Assembly (NCBI GenBank): GCA_000634515.1
Contig: JFNU01000004.1
Location: 186,001 to 250,000, forward strand
Source: Prochlorococcus sp. scB245a_520K10
GTDB taxonomy: Bacteria > Cyanobacteriota > Cyanobacteriia > PCC-6307 > Cyanobiaceae
Reading direction: 5' to 3'
Length of the DNA stretch: 64,000 bases
The notes below the pieces were generated by a model. That model was given only the letters and a program-made list of their open reading frames with translations. It did not search any database and was not told the origin of the DNA. The stretch's first letter is position 1. The number at the start of each line of letters is the position of its first letter. Shown in pieces: positions 17,854-26,416 of this stretch. A program made the position numbers and the translations under genes.

Positions 17854-18018
17854 TCAGAAAATAAATGAACCTTTAGGGTAAAGCCTGGAAATTTTTTCCT
17901 GTTGTAAAAATTTCTTTTTTTTGATGTCGTTTTCATATCTTCTCATCATCATTAGATAGTTTGTAAATCCAAAAATTACTAAAAAGACAATAAATCTTAT
18001 TCCTGCCTCAAAGTTCAT
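17854..18018 (-). CDS. Small membrane protein, 54 residues
   Basis: The preferred start is the ATG at 18016-18018, giving MNFEAGIRFIVFLVIFGFTN; an in-frame ATG 14 codons further upstream would add a polar extension. One membrane helix at about residues 7-22 precedes a basic tail. It lies 20 bases downstream of the CPBP protease gene on the same strand. Confidence 0.6.
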   Translation of the reverse strand: MNFEAGIRFIVFLVIFGFTNYLMMMRRYENDIKKKKFLQQEKISRLYPKGSFIF

Positions 18019-18080
18019 ATGAGTATTAAGCTTTATTTTAATCTGACAAGAATTAATCAAAAATCAATCGGTATTTATAT

Positions 18081-18941
18081 CTAATTAAAACGTCTAAGGA
18101 AATATTTTTTTGATTTTACTGCATATAAAATACTTAACAAAAGTAATAATAAAATTCCACTAAAGCTTCCGATTGGGTTTGGAATATTTTGTGTAAAAGG
18201 CCCTGCTAAAAAAGAAGGGGTATTTTCTTTGAATTCTATTAATCCATTATTTATAAAAAACCAAATACCCACAAGTCCTCCATGAATTCCTATGCAATTC
18301 CATAGAGAACCTTTATCTCTAATTTTTACTAATGACAGAAATATTCCAAGTAAAATAAATCCTAAACGTAATCCTATTATGTTCCAAAAGATCTCATTTG
18401 ATAAATTATGGACAAAGCTAAAAACTATAGCTTGTAAAGCTATTGATATTTTTGTACCATATTCAAATTTTAATTCTTCTAGTAACCAGCCTCTAAAAAT
18501 TATTTCCTCTGCTAATCCAACACCTAATCCCAGTACAATAGAATTTAACAATATTATTGGCGAGAATTCACCTATCCAAGAAATATAATTTTTTTGCAAT
18601 AGTGGTATAAGAATTAGAATTATTAAAACTAAAGCAAATAAAATACCTTTAGAAAAATTGACAAAGTTTTTTAAGAATTTGTCTTTAGTTATCCCTAGAA
18701 GTACCCAAGCACTTGATTTGTTTCGTTTGATATAAAACCAATATGGGAGTAAAAAGATAAAAAGTAAGAAAGTAATAATAGTGCCAATTAAGGATAAATT
18801 TTCTTCTTCAAAATTAAACAATAGAAGTGTTTGAGATAAAACCCAGCCAATGCCATAAAGAATTGGAATAAAAAATATAGTGGATAAAAATCTTGGTCTT
18901 AAAAGAAAAAAATTTTTAACTAATATTATTAAATTTTTCAT
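18081..18941 (-). CDS. CPBP-family intramembrane metalloprotease (CAAX protease/Abi)
   Basis: An integral membrane glutamic-type/metal-dependent protease family. The conserved motifs are Glu145-Glu146-x3-Arg150 (EEIIFRGWLLE), His178 (FVHNLSNE), and His220 (IGIHGGLVG), all within predicted membrane helices. Length is 286 residues with about seven to eight helices. Substrates of cyanobacterial members are mostly unknown; roles in membrane protein turnover, prenyl-protein processing and bacteriocin immunity occur in the family. Confidence 0.9.
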   Translation of the reverse strand: MKNLIILVKNFFLLRPRFLSTIFFIPILYGIGWVLSQTLLLFNFEEENLSLIGTIITFLLFIFLLPYWFYIKRNKSSAWVLLGITKDKFLKNFVNFSKGILFALVLIILILIPLLQKNYISWIGEFSPIILLNSIVLGLGVGLAEEIIFRGWLLEELKFEYGTKISIALQAIVFSFVHNLSNEIFWNIIGLRLGFILLGIFLSLVKIRDKGSLWNCIGIHGGLVGIWFFINNGLIEFKENTPSFLAGPFTQNIPNPIGSFSGILLLLLLSILYAVKSKKYFLRRFN

Positions 18942-18959
18942 TTTATTTTGAATATTTAA

Positions 18960-19157
18960 TTAACCCCAGCCTCTTTCTCTTATTATTCTAACTACTTGTT
19001 CAAAAAGTTTTAGCTTTTTCTTTTTACTATAATTTATGTTTTTTGAAAGATTAGATAAGTCTTTATAAAATTGCCGAGTTATTTTATCTTCTTTATCACT
19101 AGGCCATAGTAAGTCTGAGCCCTCTTCATATTCTTCTTTATATCTTTCTTTATTCAA
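18960..19157 (-). CDS. Hypothetical charged protein, 65 residues
   Basis: A soluble, highly charged protein beginning MNKERYKEEYEEGSDLLWPS, rich in Lys, Glu and Arg and ending IIRERGWG. Mostly helical by composition. Located 18 bases upstream of the CPBP protease gene on the same strand, probably co-transcribed with it. No family recognised. Confidence 0.65.
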   Translation of the reverse strand: MNKERYKEEYEEGSDLLWPSDKEDKITRQFYKDLSNLSKNINYSKKKKLKLFEQVVRIIRERGWG

Positions 19158-19245
19158 ATTTTTTTATATCGTAATAATTTAAATTTTACTTATTGCAAAT
19201 GCTAAAAAGTGATGTTTATTAAATTTGTGTATTTATTTAAAATTT

Positions 19246-19335
19246 ATGGTTATTAATCTTTCAACTTTAATTTTTACATTATTATCTCCATTGCTTATTT
19301 TTGCAGTAATAGTGTCGGTTTACTTATTTCATTAG
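19246..19335 (+). CDS. Small hydrophobic protein, 29 residues
   Basis: Frame MVINLSTLIFTLLSPLLIFA and onward is almost entirely one membrane helix with a short C-terminus VYLFH. Size and layout resemble small photosynthetic subunits, but no identity is recognised. Could be chance in AT-rich DNA. Confidence 0.35.
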   Translation: MVINLSTLIFTLLSPLLIFAVIVSVYLFH

Positions 19336-19364
19336 GAAGTATTTAACAAATAAACTTAATTAAT

Positions 19365-19460
19365 TTAAGGGTGTATTATGCCTACTTTTTCTAATGCAAA
19401 AGATAAAACTGCAATTATCGCCATTAGTGTTAGAATCTTGTTCTTTTTGATGAAATCCAT
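19365..19460 (-). CDS. Small membrane protein, 31 residues
   Basis: Frame MDFIKKNKILTLMAIIAVLS and onward has a basic N-terminus, one membrane helix and a short tail. It shares the MDFI opening with the gene at 12148-12258. It converges with the 29-residue frame at 19246-19335. Confidence 0.45.
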   Translation of the reverse strand: MDFIKKNKILTLMAIIAVLSFALEKVGIIHP

Positions 19461-19534
19461 AATGGATATTAATAATCTATTTATTAAATTCTTTTATAAA
19501 ATAATAAATAATTAAAATAATTATAACAATTACG

Positions 19535-19675
19535 GTGGAACCCATATACGTGGGAGATTTAGTTCCCTCAATAGCTTCTTATGAAAAGATTATTGAAAAA
19601 TATGATAAGGATATAAAAGAAGGGGAATTTTATGAAGAACCTATTGGCTGAGATTTTAATTATCCTGATTGGTAA
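19535..19675 (+). pseudogene. Small acidic reading frame interrupted by one in-frame TGA
   Basis: From the GTG at 19535 the frame encodes 38 residues (MEPIYVGDLVPSIASYEKII, then a charged stretch ending EEPIG), stops at TGA 19649-19651, and continues for seven codons DFNYPDW before TAA at 19673. A single G-for-A change would give Trp at the TGA and a 46-residue protein ending GWDFNYPDW. It may be a 38-residue gene, a decayed gene, or a natural truncation. The ATG of the next gene follows 2 bases after the TAA. Confidence 0.4.
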
Positions 19676-19677
19676 AT

Positions 19678-19860
19678 ATGCTTACTACAAAAATAACTTT
19701 TGCCTTGGCAGATTGGATTAGAGAGTGGAGAAAGTGCCGTGATAAAAATCCATCTATTGATGATTGTATAAAGTTTGTTGAGTGGAAATTGGAAGATTAT
19801 AAACTTTCTGATAGTGATAAAAGAATAATTGAATCTATTTTGCTCTATGAATTTGAATAA
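19678..19860 (+). CDS. Hypothetical protein, 60 residues
   Basis: Starting at ATG 19678, the protein MLTTKITFALADWIREWRKC and onward is helical and acidic toward the end (KRIIESILLYEFE), with two cysteines. Three codons further upstream a TTG is also possible. Close spacing to the preceding interrupted frame suggests the two belonged to one transcript. No family recognised. Confidence 0.65.
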   Translation: MLTTKITFALADWIREWRKCRDKNPSIDDCIKFVEWKLEDYKLSDSDKRIIESILLYEFE

Positions 19861-19940
19861 CTAAGGATTATAGACTTTAATTTTTATATTTATCTATAAA
19901 AACAAAGGATCATTAAAATCCTCTTACAAATTAAGAAAAA

Positions 19941-19968
19941 AGTAAATCAGCATATTTACGGATTTACT
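19941..19968. repeat. Perfect 8-base inverted repeat
   Basis: AGTAAATC (19941-19948) and GATTTACT (19961-19968) are separated by 12 bases. It lies just upstream of the candidate small RNA, so it may be an operator or part of the RNA; it has no T-run and is not a terminator. Confidence 0.7.
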
Positions 19969-20263
19969 GAAAATATAAAAAGGAGTAATTTAAAAATGTT
20001 GAGTTCGGAGGCAATCTAAATGATTGATAGTCCGCCTGAAATTTAGCAAATTCCAAAATATAGGAAGCGTATTCCTGAGAATGGGATTATTCGAAAATTA
20101 AAGTTCAATCAATTAGTCTGATAAGACTTCGCTTTATAATTACTAGCGACAATAGGGACTGAAATTATCGAGAGAAATCCCCGAATTCACGTATTCTAGG
20201 TTTATGAGTAAATAGACTTTAAAATATGTAATTTTATATCCTGTAAGAAGGAAATCAAATATT

Positions 20264-20293
20264 AAAAGGGACTGTACAAGCAGTCCTTTTTTT
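20264..20293 (+). terminator. Strong Rho-independent terminator closing the candidate small RNA
   Basis: Stem of about 11 pairs (20264-20274 with 20281-20291, one G-U pair, loop TACAAG) followed by a run of seven T. No coding sequence ends upstream within 400 bases on this strand, so the terminated transcript must be non-coding or begin far upstream. Confidence 0.88.
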
Positions 20294-20368
20294 GTTTAAA
20301 AAATTTCTTTTAAACTAGACTTCTTTTTGGATAATATGGATTAATAAAGTGATTAAAAATATTTCAAA

Positions 20369-21319
20369 ATGAAAGATCAAGAGTTGTTCCCGAAAATTGA
20401 AGTACGTGAAAAGGGTTTTTTGCAAGTAAGTGATATTCATACTATTTATTGGGAAAGATCTGGTAATCCAAATGGCAAAAAAATTCTTGTTATTCATGGA
20501 GGTCCAGGAGGAGGAAGTCAGCCAAGATATAGAAGATACTTTGACCCAGATAAATTCGATATTATTCAATTTGACCAAAGAGGTTGCGGTTCTTCAACTC
20601 CATTCTCCGAATTAAAAGAAAATACGACCAATCATTTAATTGATGATATTGAGAAATTAAGGATTTTTTTAAAAATAGATACTTTGCATTTGTTTGGTGG
20701 ATCTTGGGGCTCAACACTTTCACTTATATATGCGATTAAAAATCCCTCAAGAGTTATCAGCTTAACTTTGCGAGGAATATTTTTATGTAGAAAGTTTGAA
20801 TTGTTATGGTTCTATCAATATGGTGCAAGTGAGATATTCCCTGATAAATTTGAAGAATATATTTCTGTAATACCAAAAGAAGAAAGAAATGATTTAATAA
20901 GTTCTTTTTATAAACATCTAACATCTTCAGATGCGAATCTTAGATCAAAAGCAGCAGCAGCTTGGACAAAATGGGAACTCTCAACAAGTCATTTAATAAA
21001 TAAAAAATTTGATTTTGATAAGTCTGAAGTTAATTCTTTTTCAGATGCCTTTGCAAGGATCGAATGTCATTATTTTATTAATAATATTTTCTTAGAAGAT
21101 GATTTTATTTTGAAAAATATAAAAACAATAGAATCAATTCCAACAAAAATAATTCAGGGGAGGTATGACGTTGTATGTCCTGTTAGGAGTGCTTGGGATC
21201 TAAATAAGAAATTAAAGAATTCTGAATTAATTATTGTTAATGATGCTGGTCATTCAATGAGTGAAAAAGGTATAAGTATTGAATTAATAAAAGCTGTAAA
21301 AGGAATTGAAAATCTCTAA
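20369..21319 (+). CDS. pip: Proline iminopeptidase (alpha/beta hydrolase)
   Basis: Cleaves N-terminal proline from peptides. The oxyanion motif HGGPGGGS (43-50) and nucleophile elbow GGSWGS with Ser112 are diagnostic; Asp267 (GRYDVVCP) and His295 (DAGHSMSE) complete the triad. The 316-residue length agrees with the S33 family. The start ATG at 20369 follows the small-RNA terminator by 75 bases, so the gene should have its own promoter. Confidence 0.95.
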   Translation: MKDQELFPKIEVREKGFLQVSDIHTIYWERSGNPNGKKILVIHGGPGGGSQPRYRRYFDPDKFDIIQFDQRGCGSSTPFSELKENTTNHLIDDIEKLRIFLKIDTLHLFGGSWGSTLSLIYAIKNPSRVISLTLRGIFLCRKFELLWFYQYGASEIFPDKFEEYISVIPKEERNDLISSFYKHLTSSDANLRSKAAAAWTKWELSTSHLINKKFDFDKSEVNSFSDAFARIECHYFINNIFLEDDFILKNIKTIESIPTKIIQGRYDVVCPVRSAWDLNKKLKNSELIIVNDAGHSMSEKGISIELIKAVKGIENL

Positions 21320-21340
21320 TAAAGAGAATTTGCTTTAAAA

Positions 21341-21514
21341 TTAAAGGCCATTATCTTCAATATTTTGTGCAATACTCCTAAGAAGTTCGACTATATCAGA
21401 ATCTTCGCATTTAGTATCTTCTTTAAGCAATATGCACTCGTCTCTAATACTTACATTAGTACTCCACCATATACCTGAACTATTGGTATCGTCCCATTCA
21501 AATCTTTCAGACAT
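21341..21514 (-). CDS. Hypothetical acidic protein, 57 residues
   Basis: Frame MSERFEWDDTNSSGIWWSTN and onward is acidic with a double tryptophan and two cysteines (DECILL and TKCEDS), ending in a helix VELLRSIAQNIEDNGL. The composition is unlike random AT-rich sequence and the frame is bounded by ATG and TAA. It converges with the pip gene. No family recognised. Confidence 0.6.
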   Translation of the reverse strand: MSERFEWDDTNSSGIWWSTNVSIRDECILLKEDTKCEDSDIVELLRSIAQNIEDNGL

Positions 21515-21641
21515 AATTAATAAAAGCTAATAAATACATTAAAGCTTGCATTACTTCATCGTGGATTTATATATTGAATTACAAAATTTAAAAAAATTTT
21601 CTAAGGACTAAAGGGAATCTGTATATCTCTGACAATAAAAT

Positions 21642-23138
21642 TTAGAAATCTAATTTCAGTTCGTATTGTATTTCCTTTTCCTTAGAAACAATTTTTTTAT
21701 TACTTATATTTTTTCTAAGCCTTTTTCTAGAACCATGTTTTAAATAAATTTCTTTTGAGATATCCCAATATCCATCCTTTTTAGTGATTTCCTGAATTTT
21801 CTTCTTTGCAGTTTTAGTGCTATTTGGGATGTCAATTATTGGTCTTGTGTAATTAATTTGTTCATATTCTTCTTTATTAAATCTAGATAATAGCCATGGT
21901 TCATGAATGAAATTAAGTGATATATCCTTTAATTCTGGTATCCATTTTTTTATAAATTTTCCTTGAGGATCATGATCTTTTCCCTGCTTAATAGGATTAT
22001 AAATTCTATTGGTATTGATAGATGTAGTTCCAGATTGCATTTGGCATTGGTTCCAATGTATTCCAGGCTCATAATCTACAAATTTATTTGCTAATTCTGA
22101 ACCTGAATCTTGCCATGGTAGCCATAAATTATAGCTAGCAAAAGAGATTAACATAGCTCGCATCCTGAAGTTAATCCATCCATTGAAATTTAATGAGCGC
22201 ATACATGCATCTATAAAAGGAAAGCCCGTATTACCTGAACTCCATAAATAAAGTAATTCATTATTTTTTTCTCTAATATTTTTAAAAAAAGGATGGAATT
22301 CCCTAAACTCTAATTCTGGTTCACTTTCAAGTTTCTGAATAAAATGACAATGCCAAGTTAATCTACTTTTTAACATCCTGGAATTATTGTTTTTTGATAT
22401 ATTTGCTTTATTAAAAATTTCTTTTAATGAAATGCATCCCCAACAGATATATGGGGATAGTCTTGAACAACTATCAAATGATTTTTCTGGGCTAGAAATA
22501 TCTTTTGAATAAGAATCTAATTTTTTACTAAAGAAGTATTGCATTCTCTCTAAACCTCTCTTCCTCCCACCTTGCATTCTTCCTGGACAAGTTTCTTTTT
22601 TAAAGGGAAAAATTCCTTCTGAAGGTATTTCTCCAACATCAAATTTGATAGGGTTAATTCTTAATGGAGCCTTAAAAAAGTTTTTTTCGGAATTTTTTTG
22701 CCACTTTTTAGACCAATTATTCCTATCTATATTGCCCCTAAAAACAGAAAATTGAAGAAATTCCCTCCAAATTATATTTTTATTTAAAGCCCATTCTCTT
22801 ACCTTTTGATCTCTTTGATAAGTAAGCCAATCTCCAGTTTCTTGATGGCTATATATCCCCTTTATTTTGAATTGTGAACTAACTTCATCAAAAATATTAA
22901 TAACATTTCCGGTCCTAATTATTAATGGTTGTCCAATCTCAGCGAGTGCAATTCTTAAATCTATTAGACTTTCTTTGCAAAATTGCCACTGCCTATATGA
23001 ATGAGTATTTTGGCTCCAAATATCTATCTCAACAATGTAAATAGGTAAAATATCATTATCTTTTATAGCTTCACAAAGGGCTTCGTTATCAAAAATTCTT
23101 AAATCTTTTTTAAACCATAAGATATTTATTTCTTTCAT
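21642..23138 (-). CDS. Cryptochrome/photolyase-family flavoprotein
   Basis: The N-terminal alpha/beta domain opens with LWFKKDLRIFDNEAL, the photolyase antenna-binding signature. The C-terminal FAD domain shows 'SSGNTGFPFIDACMRSLN', 'INFRMRAMLISFAS' and 'HWNQCQMQSGTTSINTNRIYNP', all core FAD-binding blocks. The 498 residues fit the family. The divergent residues around the substrate pocket (WNQCQMQSGT) mean that CPD repair, 6-4 repair or light-sensing cannot be decided by eye. A lysine-rich C-terminal tail (about 50 residues) is extra. It diverges from tenA. Confidence 0.88.
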   Translation of the reverse strand: MKEINILWFKKDLRIFDNEALCEAIKDNDILPIYIVEIDIWSQNTHSYRQWQFCKESLIDLRIALAEIGQPLIIRTGNVINIFDEVSSQFKIKGIYSHQETGDWLTYQRDQKVREWALNKNIIWREFLQFSVFRGNIDRNNWSKKWQKNSEKNFFKAPLRINPIKFDVGEIPSEGIFPFKKETCPGRMQGGRKRGLERMQYFFSKKLDSYSKDISSPEKSFDSCSRLSPYICWGCISLKEIFNKANISKNNNSRMLKSRLTWHCHFIQKLESEPELEFREFHPFFKNIREKNNELLYLWSSGNTGFPFIDACMRSLNFNGWINFRMRAMLISFASYNLWLPWQDSGSELANKFVDYEPGIHWNQCQMQSGTTSINTNRIYNPIKQGKDHDPQGKFIKKWIPELKDISLNFIHEPWLLSRFNKEEYEQINYTRPIIDIPNSTKTAKKKIQEITKKDGYWDISKEIYLKHGSRKRLRKNISNKKIVSKEKEIQYELKLDF

Positions 23139-23224
23139 AATTTTTTCTTTTAATCCTAGAAAAATAAGATTAAGTTTGTAGGTAAAAAATATAAAAAATT
23201 TTAGAATAACTAAAAATCAAAAAA

Positions 23225-23848
23225 ATGAAAATAACAAAAAAACTTTGGGAGGATAATTATGAGATTGCTTTGCTAAGTTTAAATACTAAATTTGTTCAAG
23301 GTTTAAAGAATGGAAGTCTACCTAAAAATATTTTTCAAGAATATTTAGCTCAAGATTATTTCTTTTTAGAGACTTTTGCTAAGGCATATGCTCTTGCAGT
23401 TTCTAAATCAAAAGATAAGTACTCAATAAGGAAGTTGAGTGAACTTTTAATGGGCGTTTCAGAAGAGTTGATACTTCATGAAACTTTTGCAAAAGAATGG
23501 GATATTGATTTGTCTAATAACTATATAAAAAAAGCTACTAAAAACTATACAGATTTCCTTGATGATGCTTCCAAGAGGCTTAGTTCAGTTGAAATAATGT
23601 TTGCAATGACTCCATGTATGCGACTTTATTCTTGGATAGGAAAAAAATTGTATCAAGAGGATTTTGATAATAAATATAAAGAATGGATTATTACTTACTC
23701 TGATGAGAGTTTTGAAAATTTAGCAAATTCACTCGAAAATCTAATTGAGACCAACAAAGAATCATATGATATTAAACAGGCAAAATATTTATACAAAAGA
23801 GCAATGGAATTAGAGTTAGATTTTTTTAATGCATATTCAGATTTCTAA
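23225..23848 (+). CDS. tenA: TenA-family thiaminase II / aminopyrimidine aminohydrolase
   Basis: Salvages the pyrimidine (HMP) part of degraded thiamin. The all-helical 207-residue protein carries catalytic Cys131 in [13 protein letters not shown] and a C-terminal acidic residue near position 195 (AMELELDFF) that matches the family's second catalytic Glu. It is followed by thiD 51 bases downstream, which phosphorylates the product, so the pair forms a salvage operon. No TPP riboswitch pattern was seen upstream. Confidence 0.92.
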   Translation: MKITKKLWEDNYEIALLSLNTKFVQGLKNGSLPKNIFQEYLAQDYFFLETFAKAYALAVSKSKDKYSIRKLSELLMGVSEELILHETFAKEWDIDLSNNYIKKATKNYTDFLDDASKRLSSVEIMFAMTPCMRLYSWIGKKLYQEDFDNKYKEWIITYSDESFENLANSLENLIETNKESYDIKQAKYLYKRAMELELDFFNAYSDF

Positions 23849-23899
23849 TTTAAATTTAGAATATTTTTATAATACTTGTAGAGCCTAGCAAATAAAATT

Positions 23900-24679
23900 A
23901 TGTATTCTAAAATTGCACTTACAATAGGGGGTAGTGACTCCGGAGGTGGAGCAGGAATCCAGGCTGACCTTCGAACTTTTATGGCACTTAAAGTACATGG
24001 TTGCTCTGTAATTACATGTATAACTGCACAAAATAGTATTGAAGTTACATGTGTTGAGGCAGTAGATCAGAATACTTTATTAGGTCAGTTAGATACCTTA
24101 TTTTGTGATTTTGGTATTAATGCTTTGAAAACTGGAATGTTACTTAATGAAAGGATAATAAATGATACTGCTTCAAAATTAAATATATATAAAATAACCA
24201 AAATTATTGACCCAGTAATGGTTACAAGAACCGGTTCTAAATTACTTGAAGATTCTGCAATTAATGCTTATAAAAAACTCTTATTGCCAACTGCGGATTT
24301 GGTAACACCCAATATTTTTGAGGCAAATCTACTTTCTGGTTTAGAAATTAGGAGTAAAGAAGATATTGAAAAATCTGCTATAAACATTATCGGGATGGGT
24401 GCCAAAGCTGTACTTATAAAAGGTGGCGGTTTGAAAAATATGAAAGGTAAAGATTTTTTTCTTGATTCAAATGGTAGGAAGGAGTGGTTGTTAAATAATT
24501 TTATTAAAACAAAAAATACTCATGGTAGTGGCTGTACTTTAAGCGCAGCAATTTGCGGTTACACTGCTTTAGGTTTTGATTTAATTGATTCCATACAGAA
24601 AGCAAAATTATTTGTTGAAAAATCTCTAGAAAATTCTTATAAAATAGGTTCCGGACCAGGTCCTCTAGGACATCAATGA
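23900..24679 (+). CDS. thiD: Hydroxymethylpyrimidine/phosphomethylpyrimidine kinase
   Basis: Phosphorylates HMP to HMP-PP in thiamin synthesis. It shows the ribokinase-family signatures [14 protein letters not shown] near the N-terminus, '[13 protein letters not shown]', '[13 protein letters not shown]' and the catalytic anion-hole GSGCTLSAA near residue 214. Length 259 is typical. It forms an operon with tenA. Confidence 0.96.
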   Translation: MYSKIALTIGGSDSGGGAGIQADLRTFMALKVHGCSVITCITAQNSIEVTCVEAVDQNTLLGQLDTLFCDFGINALKTGMLLNERIINDTASKLNIYKITKIIDPVMVTRTGSKLLEDSAINAYKKLLLPTADLVTPNIFEANLLSGLEIRSKEDIEKSAINIIGMGAKAVLIKGGGLKNMKGKDFFLDSNGRKEWLLNNFIKTKNTHGSGCTLSAAICGYTALGFDLIDSIQKAKLFVEKSLENSYKIGSGPGPLGHQ

Positions 24680-24697
24680 TTATTTTTAACAGTGTGC

Positions 24698-24883
24698 TTA
24701 GAACCACCATTTTCTGTTGGTTTTTTTTAAAAATAAGATTTCTTCCGTCTCCCAACCACCTTCCAACCATTCAAGATGTTCTAGCAATAAAGACTCACTT
24801 TCCCCTTTGCTTAATTGCCCGAGCCTATTTGCAATACCATCGAACCTTACTTTCATCAATTCCTCAATTTTGATGTTATTCAT
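24698..24883 (-). CDS. Conserved small hypothetical protein, 61 residues
   Basis: MNNIKIEELMKVRFDGIANR and onward, with a charged helix SKGESESLLLEHLEWLEGGW. This frame has protein-like composition, whereas overlapping frames at 24504-24770 and 24676-24873 read as shadows of it and of thiD. It converges with thiD. Function unknown. Confidence 0.65.
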   Translation of the reverse strand: MNNIKIEELMKVRFDGIANRLGQLSKGESESLLLEHLEWLEGGWETEEILFLKKTNRKWWF

Positions 24884-25064
24884 AGGTTAAAGAGTAAATT
24901 TTTTCTACTCAAACTTAGATAGATTTTTTGTCAAGAGATTTATTTTAATTATTTACGAGCATTTCTAATATTTGTATTAAATACAACTTTTTAAAATATA
25001 TAGTAATTAAAACTTATTCACATAGATTTAATTCAAGACTAGGTTATATAAAAATACTTTTACT

Positions 25065-25208
25065 ATGAACACAGAAAAAACAACGAAACAAAAAACTATC
25101 CTAAACGTTGGTTATTGTGAGAGCACCTCAGAATGGCTAAATAGAATTATTACTGAATTAGCAGATGAAAATAAGAATTTTGTAGATTTGTCTGTAATTT
25201 GCGCTTAA
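25065..25208 (+). CDS. Small hypothetical protein, 47 residues
   Basis: ATG-to-TAA frame MNTEKTTKQKTILNVGYCES and onward; soluble, with two cysteines and a helical middle segment SEWLNRIITELADENKN. No family recognised. It stands alone in the long spacer 24884-25677. Confidence 0.5.
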   Translation: MNTEKTTKQKTILNVGYCESTSEWLNRIITELADENKNFVDLSVICA

Positions 25209-25425
25209 TTTTTAGAGTTAATAAGTTTTTTATATAATCCTTTTGATTGAAATGATATAAGTTCATCTTATTAAAAAGATATGTTTTTCTATAAATTTAG
25301 GTATTAATTCGTATAGTTAGAAACAAAACAAAAAGTTAAAAGAAATTATTTTACACAAAATAATCTAAATCTATGCAACCTATCTCAGAAGAACTTTATA
25401 AAAATTTAGTTAAATGTACTGAAAA

Positions 25426-25524
25426 ATGAAAACGTTAATCTTTTATCTATTTGCTCTTAATTTAGGGTTTTTAATAGGTAGCGCATCACATTATAAAGTT
25501 TTAAATTTTACAAATATTTTTTAA
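25426..25524 (+). CDS. Small hydrophobic protein, 32 residues
   Basis: Frame MKTLIFYLFALNLGFLIGSA and onward could be a signal peptide-like or single-span peptide. Its ATG overlaps the TGA of an 18-codon frame starting at 25373 (ATGA overlap), an arrangement typical of translational coupling. Both are short enough to be chance. The rest of 24884-25677 holds nothing else that I can support. Confidence 0.35.
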   Translation: MKTLIFYLFALNLGFLIGSASHYKVLNFTNIF

Positions 25525-25677
25525 TATGATTTTAAGGATTTTGAAATGTTCACAAATAACAATTATGTTTTGAGATTGGATAAAGCAATTATTGAAATTA
25601 TTTAAAAATTTTCTCGGTTTTAATTTAATAAATTTTGTTATAGATTTATAAAAAAATACTTTATCGATTTATAAGGA

Positions 25678-26055
25678 ATGAATCAAAATTCTGTCAAAGT
25701 TATTGGTATTAACGATGAATCAAGAAACAATGCATCTACAGCATATATAAATCAGGTAGAAGGATTAAAAGATATCCTGAATATGGATTTTGATAAGTGG
25801 TCGAATTTTGATAGTTGGGAAAGTATTGCAATTCAGCAATGGATTTTTTCTAGGGCTTTGGAGATTTACAAAGGTAAGAAAATCGATATTAAATGCGATT
25901 GTTGTAAACATATTAATAATCTTCAAAGCGATTTTAATAACATTAAAAAAGAAAAATGCTTTGGTAGGAAAAGTGCTTACATGATTGAAAAAGTTGTAAA
26001 TGAAATTGTATTGGCTAAGTTAAGAAGAGAAAGTGATGGGACATATTCTGCATAA
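25678..26055 (+). CDS. Hypothetical protein with CDCC cysteine cluster, 125 residues
   Basis: The N-terminal third is polar; the middle contains 'WESIAIQQWIFSRALEIYKG' and a cysteine cluster CDCCKH (with a further Cys about 20 residues later, EKCFGRK) that could bind metal. The C-terminus is a basic helix. No named family is recognised. Gene start is the ATG at 25678, after an A/T-rich leader with 'aagga' 6 bases upstream. Confidence 0.7.
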   Translation: MNQNSVKVIGINDESRNNASTAYINQVEGLKDILNMDFDKWSNFDSWESIAIQQWIFSRALEIYKGKKIDIKCDCCKHINNLQSDFNNIKKEKCFGRKSAYMIEKVVNEIVLAKLRRESDGTYSA

Positions 26056-26092
26056 AGTTCACAAAATCAAATAAATAAAAAGATCCCACTAC

Positions 26093-26281
26093 CTACCAGT
26101 GAAAATTATCAGAAGATCCAATTGTTAAATTTTGAGCTGAAATTTTATGGAACTTTTCATGTACCGAATCACTGAACTCCTTTTCATTTGAATAATTAAC
26201 TAAGTCTAGTGGGTCGATATTTTCATCGAACCATGCATCATATTCAATATGGTTAGGTTCAGCAAAATAACTCATATTCAA
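26093..26281 (-). CDS. Hypothetical acidic protein, 60-62 residues
   Basis: Two possible starts, the outer ATG or the ATG two codons in (MSYFAEPNHIEYDAWFDENI). Acidic and aromatic, soluble. It converges with the CDCC-containing gene. No family recognised. Confidence 0.55.
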   Translation of the reverse strand: MNMSYFAEPNHIEYDAWFDENIDPLDLVNYSNEKEFSDSVHEKFHKISAQNLTIGSSDNFHW

Positions 26282-26416
26282 TTAATAGCTATCAAAAAAT
26301 ATATAAACGGTACATGCGATACCAAATAAAGATTATTTTTTTATTCATGTATCCAAATTTTTAACTTGTACGCAAAGATTAGTTGCTACAAATAAGTGAG
26401 TGAAATCATTTAATCC

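Larger units (their letters stand above)
19861..20368 (+). ncRNA. Gene-free block holding a candidate structured small RNA (about 19975-20293)
   Basis: No credible reading frame exists here. GC content rises above typical spacers and several local stems can be drawn: a nested hairpin at about 20003-20041 (CAATC/GATTG inside GG/CC pairs), AGGAA/TTCCT at about 20060-20076, GTCT-GATA-AGAC at about 20117-20128, TCGCT/AGCGA at about 20129-20149, and a possible long-range pairing GGGATT/AATCCC joining about 20080 to 20180. A strong terminator follows at 20264-20293. No tag sequence for tmRNA and no RNase P or SRP core motifs were found. 6S RNA or another Prochlorococcus small RNA is possible but not shown. 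The upstream part (19861-19975) contains an inverted repeat at 19941-19968. Confidence 0.5.

Noticed and set aside
19975..20293. tmRNA, RNase P RNA or SRP RNA as identity of the RNA candidate
   Set aside because: No tag reading frame, no 'gaggaaagtc'-type P RNA core and no SRP 'ggtcagg...ggaagg' loop were found, so none of these names is supported.
23139..23224. TPP riboswitch upstream of tenA-thiD
   Set aside because: The conserved CTGAGA element and its partner are absent; the leader is plain AT-rich sequence.
24504..24873. Frames overlapping the end of thiD and the 61-residue gene
   Set aside because: Shadows; the 61-residue minus-strand frame alone has protein-like composition.
24884..25677. 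An 18-codon frame at 25373-25429 and a 19-codon frame near 25545
   Set aside because: Too short to support by themselves; only the ATGA overlap at 25426 is worth a note.
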